A DNA stretch of 64,000 bases from Amphimallon solstitiale (Eukaryota; Arthropoda; Insecta; Coleoptera; Scarabaeidae), in contig OY720678.1 in the NCBI GenBank assembly GCA_963170755.1, forward strand, positions 41,883,883-41,947,882, in the 5' to 3' direction. A program made the position numbers and the translations under genes. Positions within the stretch are counted from its first letter, which is position 1; the number at the start of each line of letters is the position of its first letter. Shown one piece after another: positions 1-10,548 of this stretch. Under the pieces are notes generated by a model. The model did no database searches and had not been told where the DNA came from. It was given only the letters and a program-made list of their open reading frames with translations.

Positions 1-755
1 TGCAGTTGCGCCCGGGGTGTGTGGACGAGCGTTGTCATCTTGCAAATTTATTGGCTCCAGGCTGCCTCTAATACGACAAACTCGACGACGGAGATGTTTT
101 AGAGTCTGTATGTACTGAGAAGAATTTACCGTTGCCCCTCGTTCCAAGAAATCGGTCACATAAACTCGGTGAGCATCTCGAAGCACAGTCAAACGATGTT
201 TTTGCGGATGCTTGTGTTTTGAACTTTTTCGCCCGAGGAGAAAACGGATGCGCTGTGTCTTTTCTCTTCGGGGCCGTAATGACATGTCCCCCGTCACAAT
301 ATTCAAAAGAAAGTCGTCCCCATCGTCACGGTAGCACTGCAAAAGTTGCTCACAGCATTCCAATCGACGCTGTTTGTTCTCGTCTGTGATTACCCATAGT
401 GCACAAATTTTACGGCATACCCCATTTGTACAATAATTAAGCCGACACGTTCCCTGGATATTTCAATATGGCTTACGACACGCTTTTGAATGATTCGCCG
501 GTCATTTTGAATCAATCGTCGACGAGTTTGCGATGTTTATCCACTGTGGCAGTGATCGGACGTCCTCTGGGTGTTTCATCAACACTATTATGGCTTCTCC
601 AGGCTCGCAATCGCGAAATTTTATTACCCATCAGTAGCAGTAGCCCTATCAACAGTACTGTCACCATAAACACCCTTTAAACGACAATGAATCTCAGTAG
701 GAGCCAATTTTTCAGCAGTCAAAAATTCGGTAACAGCACGCTGTTTAACTCGCGT
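1..755 (-). pseudogene. Mariner-like transposase relic, 3' part beyond the window edge
   Basis: Reading the minus strand from about 755 down to 1 gives a recognisable mariner transposase in broken frames. The N-terminal helix-turn-helix starts near 755 with RVKQRAVTEFLTAEK, then TPTEIH-like PTEIHCRLKGVYGD. Next comes a GRPITATVDKHRKLVDD segment (about 585-520), then RRIIQKRVVSHIEISRERVG (about 510-440). The catalytic domain holds IVTGD (first Asp, about 300-286), DFLERGATVN (about 150-125) and the second-Asp box DDNARPHT (about 30-7). The third Asp lies outside the window. Stops or frameshifts occur near 420, 520 and 610, so this is not functional. An in-frame TAA sits directly upstream (758-756) and no start Met is seen. 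Family assignment is by motif recognition only. The short plus-strand ORFs here are antisense shadows. Confidence 0.85.
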
Positions 756-842
756 TTACATAGCATTAGAACACGTCTTCACGTCAGCTTCTCAAAATAC
801 ACTGGATGAATTCAACGACCTCGAACCTGCGCATGCGTATGG

Positions 843-871
843 AGGTGGAATGTCACTTTCACATTCCACCT
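843..871. repeat. Short perfect hairpin near the mariner relic
   Basis: Arms AGGTGGAATGT (843-853) and ACATTCCACCT (861-871) are perfect reverse complements around a 7-nt loop. It lies about 90 bp outside the transposase relic and could be in the element's untranslated end or be an independent hairpin. Confidence 0.6.
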
Positions 872-949
872 GCCGTGCTTCTGAAGGTCATTTTGTTCGC
901 GCGGTACACGCATGTGTGCATTTGTTTTCAGCCTACCTTCGTATATAAT

Positions 950-1663
950 AAAATAGGCATCTAACGAACAAAAAAACTATTGTAGTCTATGTACGTTTAC
1001 TTAAGCAAAATAAAAAAGCGCATGTTTATTTACATGAAATAGTAAGAAAAAGGAACTTATAAAGAACATTAAGGAAACCATTTCTTATTAGGAAATTCTG
1101 GAAGTTGAGATGAAATAGAAATCTGAGAATTGCAATGGGAAGTATAGAGGTGATCAAATATACCGAAATGAAAAATCGTTTGGAACTACATTCACTAACG
1201 GACAAACAATGAAGGGAAGGACTTGATCTTGATATGGTTCGGACACCTGACAGTCAGGGATAGACAGTTCAAAAGAGCGTGAAAAGCAAAATTAGACGCA
1301 AATACTAAAATAGGCATCTAACGAACAAAAAAACTATTGTAGTCTATGTACGTTTACTTAAGCAAAATAAAAAAGCGCATGTTTATTTACATGAAATAGT
1401 AAGAAAAAGGAACTTATAAAGAACATTAAGGAAACCATTTCTTATTAGGAAATTCTGGAAGTTGAGATGAAATAGAAATCTGAGAATTGCAATGGGAAGT
1501 ATAGAGGTGATCAAATATACCGAAATGAAAAATCGTTTGGAACTACATTCACTAACGGACAAACAATGAAGGGAAGGACTTGATCTTGATATGGTTCGGA
1601 CACCTGACAGTCAGGGATAGACAGTTCAAAAGAGCGTGAAAAGCAAAATTAGACGCAAATACT
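950..1663. repeat. 357-bp tandem duplication, two copies
   Basis: Copy 1 (950-1306) and copy 2 (1307-1663) have a period of 357 bp. I see no difference when reading them side by side. The unit starts AAAATAGGCATCTAACGAAC and ends AGACGCAAATACT. It has no ORF of note and I do not recognise it. The identity implies a recent duplication or an assembly duplication. Confidence 0.9.
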
Positions 1664-1719
1664 TAACCCGACAGCCGTTATATGTAGCACGTAAAATAAT
1701 GTTATTTTAGAAACCTAAG

Positions 1720-2446
1720 AAAAAAATCACGCGACTTTCTTATGCGTATGTGCGTTCCCAAATATCTATATACCAAAGTTGGTCCCAATTTAGTTTTAAA
1801 TTCTATATCTTCTTAATAAAATAAACCTTTGAATAAAACTGTTACTTCCGGTCCGAAGTTTGCAAATTTGTTTATACAGAAATTATTCAAAAACCAGCTC
1901 GAAATAATTCTATTCTCCTAATAAATCTGTATATAGAATGCGAAATTTGTAAGATATTAGCAAAAAAAACTGCTATTTGATAAGAATAAATATTAGTTCC
2001 GGTCCGAATTTTGAAATTTGTTATAAATTACAATTCACACTCTAAATACTTTTATATTGTAGATCAATGTAAATAGAATGTATTATTTGCAAAATATGTT
2101 TTTGCAAAAAACTGTTTTTCGCTAAGACATGCCTTCCGGTAGGCATTTCAAAAAACGTTTTTTATATAATCTCTTTAAAATTCATATATTCATTATAGCA
2201 CTTTTGTATTCTGTCGAAATTTGTTTAAATTTAGTACTTGACGCGATATTAGTAAACTATTTTTTTACTGAACTAACTACTACTTCCGGTCTACCGGTTT
2301 AACTGAAAATTTAAGCATATCTCAAGAGGTCAGAGGAAGATTGTACTCGTATATAATATATAGTTTGGTATCGATAGCTGTATCTCAAGGTCGAAAATGT
2401 CTGTCATCACAATACTTCTTGATATTATACAAAGTATAAGAAAGTA
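1720..2446 (+). mobile_element. 'GTGTGG repeat' copy 1 (unclassified interspersed repeat)
   Basis: The head is degraded (ACGCGACTTTCTTATGCG near 1730). The tail is CATCACAATACTTCTT then GTATAAGAAAGTA, ending near 2446. Inside are about three ~165-bp degenerate subrepeats, each with ACTTCCGGTCCGAA, a TTTATACAAAAA tract, an AAATACTTTT block and GATAAGAGTAA. The same head, core and tail recur in four other places in this window, which supports a mobile repeat family. No coding capacity. It is followed directly, head to tail, by copy 2. Confidence 0.6.
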
Positions 2447-2450
2447 AAAA

Positions 2451-3213
2451 ATGAGGTGTGGCCACCACACGACTTTCTTATACGTGTGTGCGTTTCAAAT
2501 TATACAAAGGTTGTTCTAAATTAATATTTATATACTTTTATCTTCTGAAAAAATAAACAAAACTCTACTATACTACTTCTATTCTCTTAATAAATCTCTA
2601 TACAATGCATACTTGGCGAAATATTCGAAAGAAAGTGCTACTCGCTAAGAGTAATAGTGTTACTTCCCGTCCGAATTTTGAAATTTTTTTTATACAAAAA
2701 ATATTTCAAATGTACCTCTAAATATATTTGTGCTCTTGATAAATATATATAGAATGCATAATTTACGAGATATTTAGAAAAATCGCTATTCGATTAGAGT
2801 AAAAGTGTTACTCCAGTCCGAATTTTGAATTTTTTTTATATACAAGAGATATTTGAAATTACGTTCAAAATACTTTTATAGTCATAATGTACCTATCCGT
2901 CTCAAAAGCATGACTTGCGAAATATTTGCAAAAAACTGATCTTCGATAAGAGTAAAAGACCCACTTCCGCTAGGAATTTCAAAAAACTTTCGTTATAAAA
3001 TTTTTCTCAAATTTAATTTTGAGTACATATGGATTCTTTATAAATTTGTTTAAACTTAGTAGTTGACGAAGTATAGGCAAAATTCGATTTTTTCACTATA
3101 GTAATCACTTTTTTGGTATCAGGGGACTTCAAAACGTGGACATCTGCAAAAATCTCGAGGGTGAAAATTTTCGTCATCACAATACTTCCTTATACTACGT
3201 ATAAGAAAGTAAA
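2451..3213 (+). mobile_element. 'GTGTGG repeat' copy 2, most complete plus-strand copy
   Basis: It begins ATGAGGTGTGGCCACCACAC, in which GTGTGG and CCACAC form a small hairpin, followed by GACTTTCTTATACGTG. Subrepeats with CCGTCCGAATTTTGAA occur near 2670 and 2815. The tail is GGTATCAGGGGACTTCAAAA (about 3115-3134), then CATCACAATACTTCC and a palindromic end TATACTACGTATAAGAAAGT (about 3192-3211). The terminal ACTTTCTTATAC-type motif is present in opposite orientation at both ends, so the copy has short imperfect inverted termini. No transposase ORF. Confidence 0.65.
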
Positions 3214-3345
3214 AGGAAGTCTCGGCGCCTACGAGTACAAGACTAAAGATTAGGTAAGAAAGTATTTATGTACTGCTCTAGTAAAATTGTTTAAATATTA
3301 TTTGTAGATAAATATTTCATCGATGTAGTGTACAAATTCTCATAT

Positions 3346-3525
3346 ATAATACAACGAGTAGTCAAAGTATGCTCGATTATTTTTGTGGTGGTTCACGAAT
3401 GTTTCCTTGCGCTTGAATATTAATAGGACGAGTGCGTCAGCACGAGTCCTATTTACAAGCGCAAGGAAACAAGAGTGATAACACCGCAAAAATGATCTAC
3501 CATACTTTGATTACGAATTGTATTC
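3346..3525. repeat. Fold-back (long hairpin) element
   Basis: An imperfect palindrome. TCAAAGTATG (3362-3371) pairs with CATACTTTGA (3501-3510), and GTTTCCTTGCGCTTG (3401-3415) pairs with CAAGCGCAAGGAAAC (3456-3470). The core TAATAGGAC/GTCCTATT surrounds a short loop near 3437. Pairing continues weakly outward. This has the structure of a fold-back MITE. No ORF. Confidence 0.75.
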
Positions 3526-3698
3526 GAAGGACTATTCATCGAATGATTCATTCATAAATGACGAACTGAGTTTTTTAATTTTCTAAAATTAAGTAGCTAT
3601 TGCGTTGGTTTCCATAGTAGTATGTTTTCAACAAACTACTGTCAATGTAGAAAATTTTCTACGATTCGAATTTAATAAGTTATTGCAAGAATAAATAG

Positions 3699-4106
3699 AT
3701 TTCGGTTGGGATTAATGAGATGAATAAATGGGTGAAAAATTCTGCTGAAAAAGCCGGATTGGATGTTAAAAAAAGAAAAATATCCAATCACTCAATAAGA
3801 TCGTCTACAGTGACAACTTTAGCAAAAGCTGGAGTCGGGGAGCATCAATTGATGAAAATTACTGGCCACGGCAATATAAATTCTATTAAAACTTACCTGC
3901 AGTTAGATGATGAACACCATGAGAGTATTATTGGTCATTTGAGAAAAAATATAACAAATACTGGATCCACTGCTGTAGCCTCTACTTCTAATATCACCAG
4001 TTCCGTTGCACTGTCCGAAGAAAGTGAGATGAAAGGCACTTTCAGAGAAGCCTTTTTACACAACTGTAGTCATATTAATTTTTCTAATTGCAATTTTCAT
4101 TTATAA
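3699..4106 (+). pseudogene. Crypton-like tyrosine recombinase, C-terminal catalytic fragment
   Basis: An open frame runs from after a TAG (3696-3698) to TAA at 4104-4106; the first ATG is at 3720 (128 residues from there). The tyrosine-recombinase box is visible: HSIR (the H-x-x-R box, residues ~24-27 from the ATG), ITGHG (box histidine, ~47-51) and YLQLD (putative nucleophile Tyr, ~59). The tail NCSHINFSNCNFHL resembles the Asn/Cys-rich ends of animal Crypton proteins. Full-length recombinases also have an upstream first catalytic Arg and a DNA-binding domain; neither is visible upstream, so this is either the last exon or a truncated copy. The retained catalytic residues are notable among otherwise broken transposases here. 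Function and expression are unproven. Confidence 0.65.
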
Positions 4107-4204
4107 AATTATAATCCATCATGTAATTTTTATTATATAAGGTATTTGTACGTTATTGTTTCAAAAAATAAAAAAATTGCGACATATATCTGTCAAAAAT
4201 ATCC

Positions 4205-4549
4205 ACCGATACCACTAGTGGTGATTTCAATGAAATACCCACTAGTGTAAATACGCAGCAGTATTTTTGTTGCTAGGACACAAAAATGTGATTCTTTGAT
4301 TCTTATTGGTCATATTTTTACAAATGACACATGAGTTGAATAGTCAAAGAAAGCACATTTCGTGTTTGCAAAATTTATATAATTACGAAAGCGGAGTGAA
4401 AAGTACAAAGAGAACGAAGCAAAAAATACTTCTTTTTAGACGGAATCAGCCTTCAAGTCAATATGCTTAAAGCAACGGCTTTCTAATTTTTCCATCCCTC
4501 TCGAGGAATACGACTCTCAAACTTTATAAATAAGTATTTATCGAGAGGG
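4205..4549. repeat. Cluster of three short inverted repeats
   Basis: CCACTAGTGG (about 4212-4221) is self-complementary and recurs as CCCACTAGTG near 4238. A second inverted pair lies at about 4277-4312 and 4333-4368 (ACAAAAATGTGATTCTTTGA against TCAAAGAAAGCACATTTCG). A third is CCCTCTCGAGGAATAC (about 4496-4511) against GTATTTATCGAGAGGG (about 4533-4548). These look like remnants of fold-back MITEs. No genes here. Confidence 0.5.
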
Positions 4550-5573
4550 TGATTTGGCCATTACATCCGCATCTCCTTTCACCGGGATATTTCGGAAACA
4601 AGAAAATAGGCGCTACAGATTTATGGCTGGTTGAATACGGTGGATATGCTAGCAATTTTAAGTATATTTCATTGAATTGCCCAGGACCTCCGCCAATAAC
4701 ATTACTACTTCACGTCATGCCGTTGTAGAGATGTACGTTGTACTGTTGACCTGTATCTCTAGAAACTAGTATGATCTGGAAATTACCTATTTAATTAAAT
4801 CTGTTGGTTGGGTTATTCAAATGTACTCTATTTCTTCAGAATTTATAAAAGATATTTCAAAAATAACAGTGAATATAGTAATAATAAAGAAGGGCGAGTA
4901 AATTTAGAGACCAACATTTATACATATATTTAACTTCAATGTTTCCTACTTATAAACAAAAAATTTTGCTTCACCTTGCAAACAAATTTTTCTCTTCAAC
5001 AAGTTGCAAATTGAAATGAAAGGTGGATAACCCGCAAAACATACTAAATAAAATATTTAAACCAATTTGGGTAAATATACCTCGCAATCACTTGCTAGAT
5101 CCACCGTGCTATACGTTAAAATAAATATTGTACTTCAATACAATTATAAAGTAATAGTATTTTGGTTATCTGCAAAAAATATTTTTTTTCTAATTATAAG
5201 TGAATTTATTTGTTAACGTTTTATGTAACTCAAGTATTACATATTCGCGATATAGAACTCGTTTAATTAGTAAATACCATGACATCACTGCCCTTTTAAT
5301 TAGTTTTCCACTCCAGGTCCAAATCTTTAATTATAAGCTAATCGTAAGGTGCAGTTTATCGCGATGTTCTTTCGAAACTCTTTAGTTATTTTGTCGTTAA
5401 TATTTTCACTTTTACTATTATCTTTTGCAATTACTGTGAAAGCAACTGTCTTTTCAAAGATACTTAGGAAGTTAAGTGCTGTCATATTAGGAAGTATGTA
5501 CTTCAAATTACATTACTATAATTTATATATATAAATTTATAAATTATTTTATTAGAAGAAAAAAAAATTATAG
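4550..5573. other. Unassigned AT-rich DNA
   Basis: I see no recognisable gene, repeat terminus or RNA. Two short overlapping plus-strand ORFs (5200-5385, 5349-5534) are hydrophobic and AT-rich, of the kind expected by chance. Confidence 0.4.
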
Positions 5574-5850
5574 GCAAGGGCGAGAACTTATTACCATCGG
5601 ATCAATATTTACAAAAGACGAAGCTGAGGATGGAGACCAATTATTTATATCAGCAATTATAAAAAAAAGATTGACTAGAACTACCGACATTTCAACGCGC
5701 ATTTTGTATCATATAAACAAAAAAACAGAAGATATCAGTCCTGGGAAAGTTCTATTATTTTCTACATCCAACAAAGAGAAACAACCTAAATACAAGTTGA
5801 AAGAGCCTATTACGAGAAGTAGTAGTATCTCTATTTCACCTTCTCAATAA
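5574..5850 (+). CDS. Possible last exon of a helix-turn-helix transposase N-terminal region
   Basis: A frame stays open for about 92 codons to TAA at 5848-5850. It follows a splice-acceptor-like AAATTATAG at 5573, and there is no ATG near its start. The translation is charged and not low-complexity. It includes GRELITIGSIFTKDEAEDGD, then TTDISTRILYHINKK (helix-turn-helix-like, about residues 42-56), then GKVLLFSTSNKEKQPK. The pattern 'STRTLYRI ... GK ... STPGKKR' is familiar from N-terminal regions of insect Tc1-like DDE transposases, so I read this as a relic of one. No catalytic domain follows before 6541. It could also be a chance open frame in AT-rich DNA; no donor/acceptor pair is proven. 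Confidence 0.35.
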
Positions 5851-6541
5851 TTCAACTTCTATCTAATAAAAAAAACAACATACATAAAAGACATGTTAAT
5901 GAATTAGTGGTATTTATCAGTTTTTAATAAACTATATTATAGGATTCTATTTAAAATTCTGGCAAATGGTTTAATGTTTAAAGAATCACAACACTTTGTA
6001 CAAATTAGAAGTATATCTTAATAAATTTAATGCACTGTATATAAGTGTATATAGCAGAAAACAACCAACAAAAAGAAGATACTGGAATAATCTTTCCATT
6101 TGAGACTAAAAAGAATAAAATATTTATGACAGCTACAAGTTTATGAAAATTGGCCTTATGTGTTTAGAAATGAATCTTACACTCACGGCTCCCATTCAAC
6201 ATCAACGAAATGGTCTCACAGTGAGTTATTATGACTAAAAAAAAGCCAGATCAAAAGAAAAACATTTAATTTCAGTTCATGCCAGTGGTAAACAGGATTT
6301 ATATTAAATATATCTACCAACCATTTTTATATAATGTAAAATATTACTATTGAATTTAAAATTCCTAAGTTTAATTGTATTTGTTAAATATTTATTCATA
6401 TATTTTAGTCGGATGACTACCATGATTAAATAAATAATAATACAAACTTTTTTAACTAGACAGACAGTCAGATATTACGTAACTTACAGGACTACAGTGT
6501 GCTAATTTAGGACAATGCATCCTACTACAGTACAAAGTATA
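5851..6541. other. Unassigned AT-rich DNA
   Basis: No ORF of note and no repeat terminus recognised. It includes TACAGTGTGCTAA (about 6495) and ACAGTGTGCTTACC (6541), similar words flanking the left end of the MITE that follows. Confidence 0.4.
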
Positions 6542-6856
6542 CAGTGTGCTTACCGACGATCTGCGTATAGGGCTTACTGTGAGATAAAACGACGACACCG
6601 AGAGTTTGTATGAGTTAGTACGAAAAAGCAATATACAAACTGCTCCTTGGTCGAGTGTAGTGTTGGAAAAGAGGGGAGTCGAGTAGATTTACGCTGAGGC
6701 TAGAACGGGCTAGGCTGACTCTCCGTTTAAGCAGGGCAACGAGGATAGATAGCGCAGCTGTACTGCAGTTTGTATATTGCTTTCTCATACAAACTCTCGG
6801 TGTCGTCGTTTTATCTTACAGTAAGCCCTATACGCAGGTCGCCTGCAAGCACATGG
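6542..6856. mobile_element. MITE with long terminal inverted repeats
   Basis: The left arm contains CTGCGTATAGGGCTTACTGT (6561-6580), GATAAAACGACGACACCGAG (6582-6601) and AGTTTGTATGA, then AGCAATATACAAACTGC (~6628-6644). The right arm is the reverse complement: GCAGTTTGTATATTGCTTTC (~6765), then CTCGGTGTCGTCGTTTTATC (~6798-6817) and AGTAAGCCCTATACGCAG (~6821-6838). Arms are roughly 80-100 bp around a ~120-bp centre. Outermost GTGTGCTTA/GCAAGCACAT pair less well, so exact ends are uncertain. No coding capacity, so it is non-autonomous; the superfamily is unclear. Confidence 0.85.
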
Positions 6857-6987
6857 TATAAACTATCTAAATCAAAGCTTTATGAGTTAAAACAAATGTA
6901 AATATAAGTAAGATATATTGTTACCTCATGTCCAGAATGTGTCTATCTAGGCGTCCACCGTTCATCATGAGCTGAACCAAATTGAAA

Positions 6988-7328
6988 AATGAGGTGTGGC
7001 CACCACACGACTTTCGTATGAGCGTCTCAAATTATAGCACTTTTTTATACAAAAATTATTCAAAATCCTATTATAAGTACTTCTATTCTCTTAATAAATC
7101 CTATAGAATGCATACTTTGCAAGATATTCGAAAAAAAAGTACTACTCGATAGGAGTAAAAGTGCTACTTCCGGTCCGAATTTTGAAATTTTATGCATACA
7201 AAAGACATTGCAAATCGAGCTCTAAATACTTTTGTACTCTTGATAGGTATATATAGAATACATAATTTACAAAATATTTGCAAAGAATCGCTATTTGATA
7301 AAAGTAAAAGTGTTACTTCCGGTCAGAG

Positions 7329-7359
<31 letters not shown>

Positions 7360-7442
7360 AGGGAGAGAGAGAGCGAGGGAGGGGGAGAGGGGAGGGAGGG
7401 AGGCAGGGAGGGAGGGAGGGAGAGAGAGGGAGAGAGAGGGAG

Positions 7443-7473
<31 letters not shown>

Positions 7474-7494
7474 CGTACGTATAAGAAAGCAAAA
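6988..7494 (+). mobile_element. 'GTGTGG repeat' copy 3, interior replaced by a GA microsatellite
   Basis: The head ATGAGGTGTGGCCACCACAC then GACTTTCGTATGAGCG matches copy 2. One and a half internal subrepeats follow (ACTTCCGGTCCGAATTTTGA near 7167; GTTACTTCCGGTC near 7312). The copy then runs into a long purine tract and resumes with the family tail ACGTATAAGAAAGC (about 7477-7490). The 3' half is therefore deleted or replaced. Confidence 0.6.
7325..7472. repeat. (GA)n/(GGGA)n microsatellite, about 150 bp
   Basis: Almost pure purine on the plus strand, made of GAGAGAGA, GAGGGAGG and GGGAGGGAGGGAGG blocks. It produces overlapping artefact ORFs rich in Arg/Glu/Gly on plus and Ser/Leu/Pro on minus. 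It can be polymorphic and may adopt H-DNA, but no function is implied. Confidence 0.95.
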
Positions 7495-8440
7495 AAATTG
7501 GGCTGTTGTTAAAAATTGGATGGTAAATGTTAAAGTTCTTGCTAGGGATTGTCATCTATATGTAGGCATGTTGACAAAGTTGTCGATGAATATACAGAAA
7601 AGGAAGGCCTCATCGATGAAAAGCTGGAAAAATTTACGGTAGTGTCAAAGTGGGATAACAGGATTAAGACATATATTATGAATTAGAAGCAGATTTAAGC
7701 ATGCAAATACTACCTCTTAGTATCTAGAGTAAAAGTAAATCAATGTAATTTTAATAATCTCCGATTTTCTTTTAGAGATAAATGTTATTTATATTCAAAT
7801 TGTAAATCAAAGAGACAGCAAATTAATGTTAGACAAAAATCTGATATTAATTTTAGACAAGTCTATATCCTGACTGGTATAATATGTGTATATATAAATT
7901 ATCAACAAAACAGCACTAATACATTTTCTATAGACCAATTTTACTAATGTGTAAACTCTAAATCCAAAAATTAGCAAACAAATATATACTAAACGCAAAT
8001 TTCATGTTAATTTTAAGCAATTTTATATACCGATTTTAGTATAAATTATGTCTTTATAAATTAATAAAATAGCACTAATACATGTTTATCTCTCTCTTTT
8101 ATTAATGTGTTATGAAATAATAATAAAATTAATAAAACAACGAAAGTTAGAAAAAATCAGAGAAATATATGTCTATGATATAAACAAACCATCTAATTGA
8201 TTAATAAAGTTACTTACTACATGTAAACTATGTCTCAAATATTTCTAAAACAATAGCATTTTAAATCCTGTCTATATTTTAATACTAAATTTTATTTTTT
8301 CCTGAAACTCTCAGAATTAATGATATACACTATTTTTCTAATAATATTCAGAATATATACTTAAAAAGATATTAATTTACAGCTAAAATGTTTATTATCA
8401 GTATAAGTGGGTTCAATTTTCGCCTCAAATTGGACAAGCT
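7495..8440. other. Unassigned AT-rich DNA
   Basis: No coding frame, repeat terminus or structural RNA recognised. Short related phrases recur near 7850-7980 and 8025-8110 (AGCACTAATACAT, TCTATATCC/TTATATACC), suggesting an old local duplication of roughly 160-180 bp. Confidence 0.35.
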
Positions 8441-8788
8441 TTATACTATGTGATCATTTTGAACTGTCCTAAGTTGACCATACTGATTTTAATAGGGGAA
8501 CACAGTGTAATTGGCAAGCCTTTTTATTTATTTTTGTGGTTAGGTTTACTATTTAAAATTTTCCCGTGATAAATGTGAATGAAATAGGGTTAGTTTTAAG
8601 TTGAATTATATGGAAGAATTTTTTAGAAATATAGTAATTGCACTTTATTTTTTACAGTTTGATTTTGACATTTGACATGTAAATTTAGTATGGGCAATTC
8701 ACGGAAGTAAATATTTCCTAGTTTTTGTTAATCCTGGGACTTTTTTGTTGCCAAGCCAGGACAGTTCAAAATGATCTTTTTGTATAAC
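8441..8788. mobile_element. MITE-like element with ~20-30-bp inverted termini
   Basis: GATCATTTTGAACTGTCCT (8452-8470) is the exact reverse complement of AGGACAGTTCAAAATGATC (8758-8776). Pairing extends outward less perfectly (TTATAC-tATG against TTTTTGTATAAC). The ~290-bp interior has no ORF. The superfamily is unclear and no unambiguous target-site duplication is seen. Confidence 0.65.
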
Positions 8789-9016
8789 AATCTCTCTAAA
8801 TAAAAGAATATATTTCTTTATTTATTTGTAATCCAATCATCTCGAAATATGATACATTACTGTTATCAAATACGTTTTTTAATCATTCCGGTATGCAATC
8901 TTGGGTCTATTATTGTAATGTTGTTGTAGTATTGGGAACATGGAATATCTTTGGACACAAATCCTTCAAGCAGAATATACTTGCAACATCTACATTGATT
9001 ATTAACTTTCGTTTGT

Positions 9017-9493
9017 TTTTACTTTCTTATACATAGTATAATTTCACCAATATCTCATCAAGTATTAAGCGTGAACAAATTTTAAAAGTATATAACAGTA
9101 CTCAAACGTGATTTGACAAATCGTTTAAGAGAAACATTTTTCGAAATTTCTACCGGTATTCTGGTCTTTTCTCATACAAAAAACAGCTTTTTGCAAGTTA
9201 TACATTCTATATAGATTTATTACGAGTATAAAGGTATTTAAAACTGTCTTTGGAACATTTCTTGTATAAAAGAAATCTCAAAATTAAGACCGGAAGTCAC
9301 ACCTTTACTCTTATTAAATTATGCATTTTATACAGATTTATCAACAGTATAAAATTATTTAGAGCTGGATTTAGAATATTTTTCAAGAAAAAATGCGATA
9401 AAAGTTAATAATAAAAACTTAATTTTGAAAATTTTTATATATAAAAAAAAATGGAACGCACATATATGCATGAGAAAATCGCGTGGTACCCAC
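9017..9493 (-). mobile_element. 'GTGTGG repeat' copy 4, minus strand, decayed
   Basis: It starts on the plus strand with TTTTTACTTTCTTATACATA, the reverse complement of the family tail, and ends with GCATGAGAAAATCGCGTGGT then ACCCACTCCTTATTT, a mutated copy of the family head. Internal reversed subrepeats include GACCGGAAGTCACACC (about 9287-9302) and ACCGGTATTCTGG (about 9153-9165). No ORF. Confidence 0.55.
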
Positions 9494-9743
9494 TCCTTAT
9501 TTTTCGATATTGTGCATAATATTGAGATATCTAGAATTATCCTGGTCAAAGGAAATCTTGGTAAGAAAGGCATATGTCTTAGCTTAATATCAATTATTTT
9601 CTGAATTCTCAAATTTATTTGTCAAACAGTTTAAGTTTTGAATTACGGTTTTCACAACATAACATAAATTTTTCATGCTAGAAGCATGTTTTCGAAATGG
9701 AGTGGGAGTAAATGGTGTTTAGATTCACAACCAGCGCTTATGT

Positions 9744-10548
9744 TTGGATAGTTTTCGTGCTCACTTTCCAGATTTAGCAATACCGAAAAATTTTTATGAC
9801 TGCCTTTCGATCTGTGTTGAAGTGTTTCGCGAATATATTTCCGTATTGCATAAAAAGGGTGGTAGGTCCATCGTTCGGACGAAAGAGATTGTTGAAAACG
9901 TTCGTCATCGTATCGAGTTAGAACCAAGAAAGCCATTGAAAAGTTTGTCTCAAAAAATTGGACTGTCTTATGATACATGCCAAAATGTTGTAGAGGACTT
10001 GCATCTATATAAAATGCAAACTTATCAAACCCTTTTGCCAGTAGACTACCACAGACGTCCTACTTATTGCCAGTGATTTGACAATAATTTAATGAATACT
10101 GATCTGCTGCATTTAACTTTCTTTTACAATGAAGCGTGGTTTCATTTGTCCGGGTAAGTAAATTCACAAAATATGCGAATGTGGAGCAATGACAACCCGC
10201 ACATTATAGATGAAAATGCACAACAACCCAGAAAATTATCGATACGGTTATTTCCAACAGGAGGGTGCAACAACACATATACGACAAGATGCAATGTCGG
10301 TGAGTATTTTGAGGACAGATTGATACTATGGATTAAATTTGAATTTCCTCCAAGGTCAACTTGCTTAATATTATGGATTTTTCTGTGTTTCCTTATTTAA
10401 AAAAATAGGATTTTTAGAACCCATTTGAATAATTTACAAGAACTGCAACAAAGAATTGACAATGTTGCAAAATGATTTTGACAACATGAAGAGGCGAGTA
10501 CATTTATGCACTGAACAAGGCGGCGAACATTTTCAGCAGTTCTTTTAA
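9744..10548 (+). pseudogene. Tc1/mariner-superfamily (DDE) transposase pseudogene
   Basis: It can be read through several frames from about 9744. An HTH region, KGGRSIVRTKEIVENV then EPRKPLKSLSQKIGLSYDT, leads into DLHLYKMQTYQTLLPVDYHR and a stop at 10074. After it, FDNNLMNTDLLHLTFF and NEAWFHLSGYVNSQNMRMWS run on in the other frame, which is the family's 'DEAWFHLSGYVN' block with the first catalytic Asp apparently changed to Asn (YNEAWF). A FQQEGATTH box follows (about 10252-10280), with Glu where the second Asp (QQDGA) is usual. FEDRLI and FEFPPRS come next, but the third acidic residue region is broken (PPRSTCL). The natural C-terminus RRVHLCTEQGGEHFQQFF ends at TAA 10546-10548. Multiple stops and at least two frameshifts make it dead. 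Full length for the family is about 340 codons, so little is missing except the DDE middle (about 130 residues). Confidence 0.85.

Noticed and set aside
7192..7642. Arg/Glu-rich ORFs on plus and Ser/Leu-rich ORF on minus
   Set aside because: Translations of a GA microsatellite.
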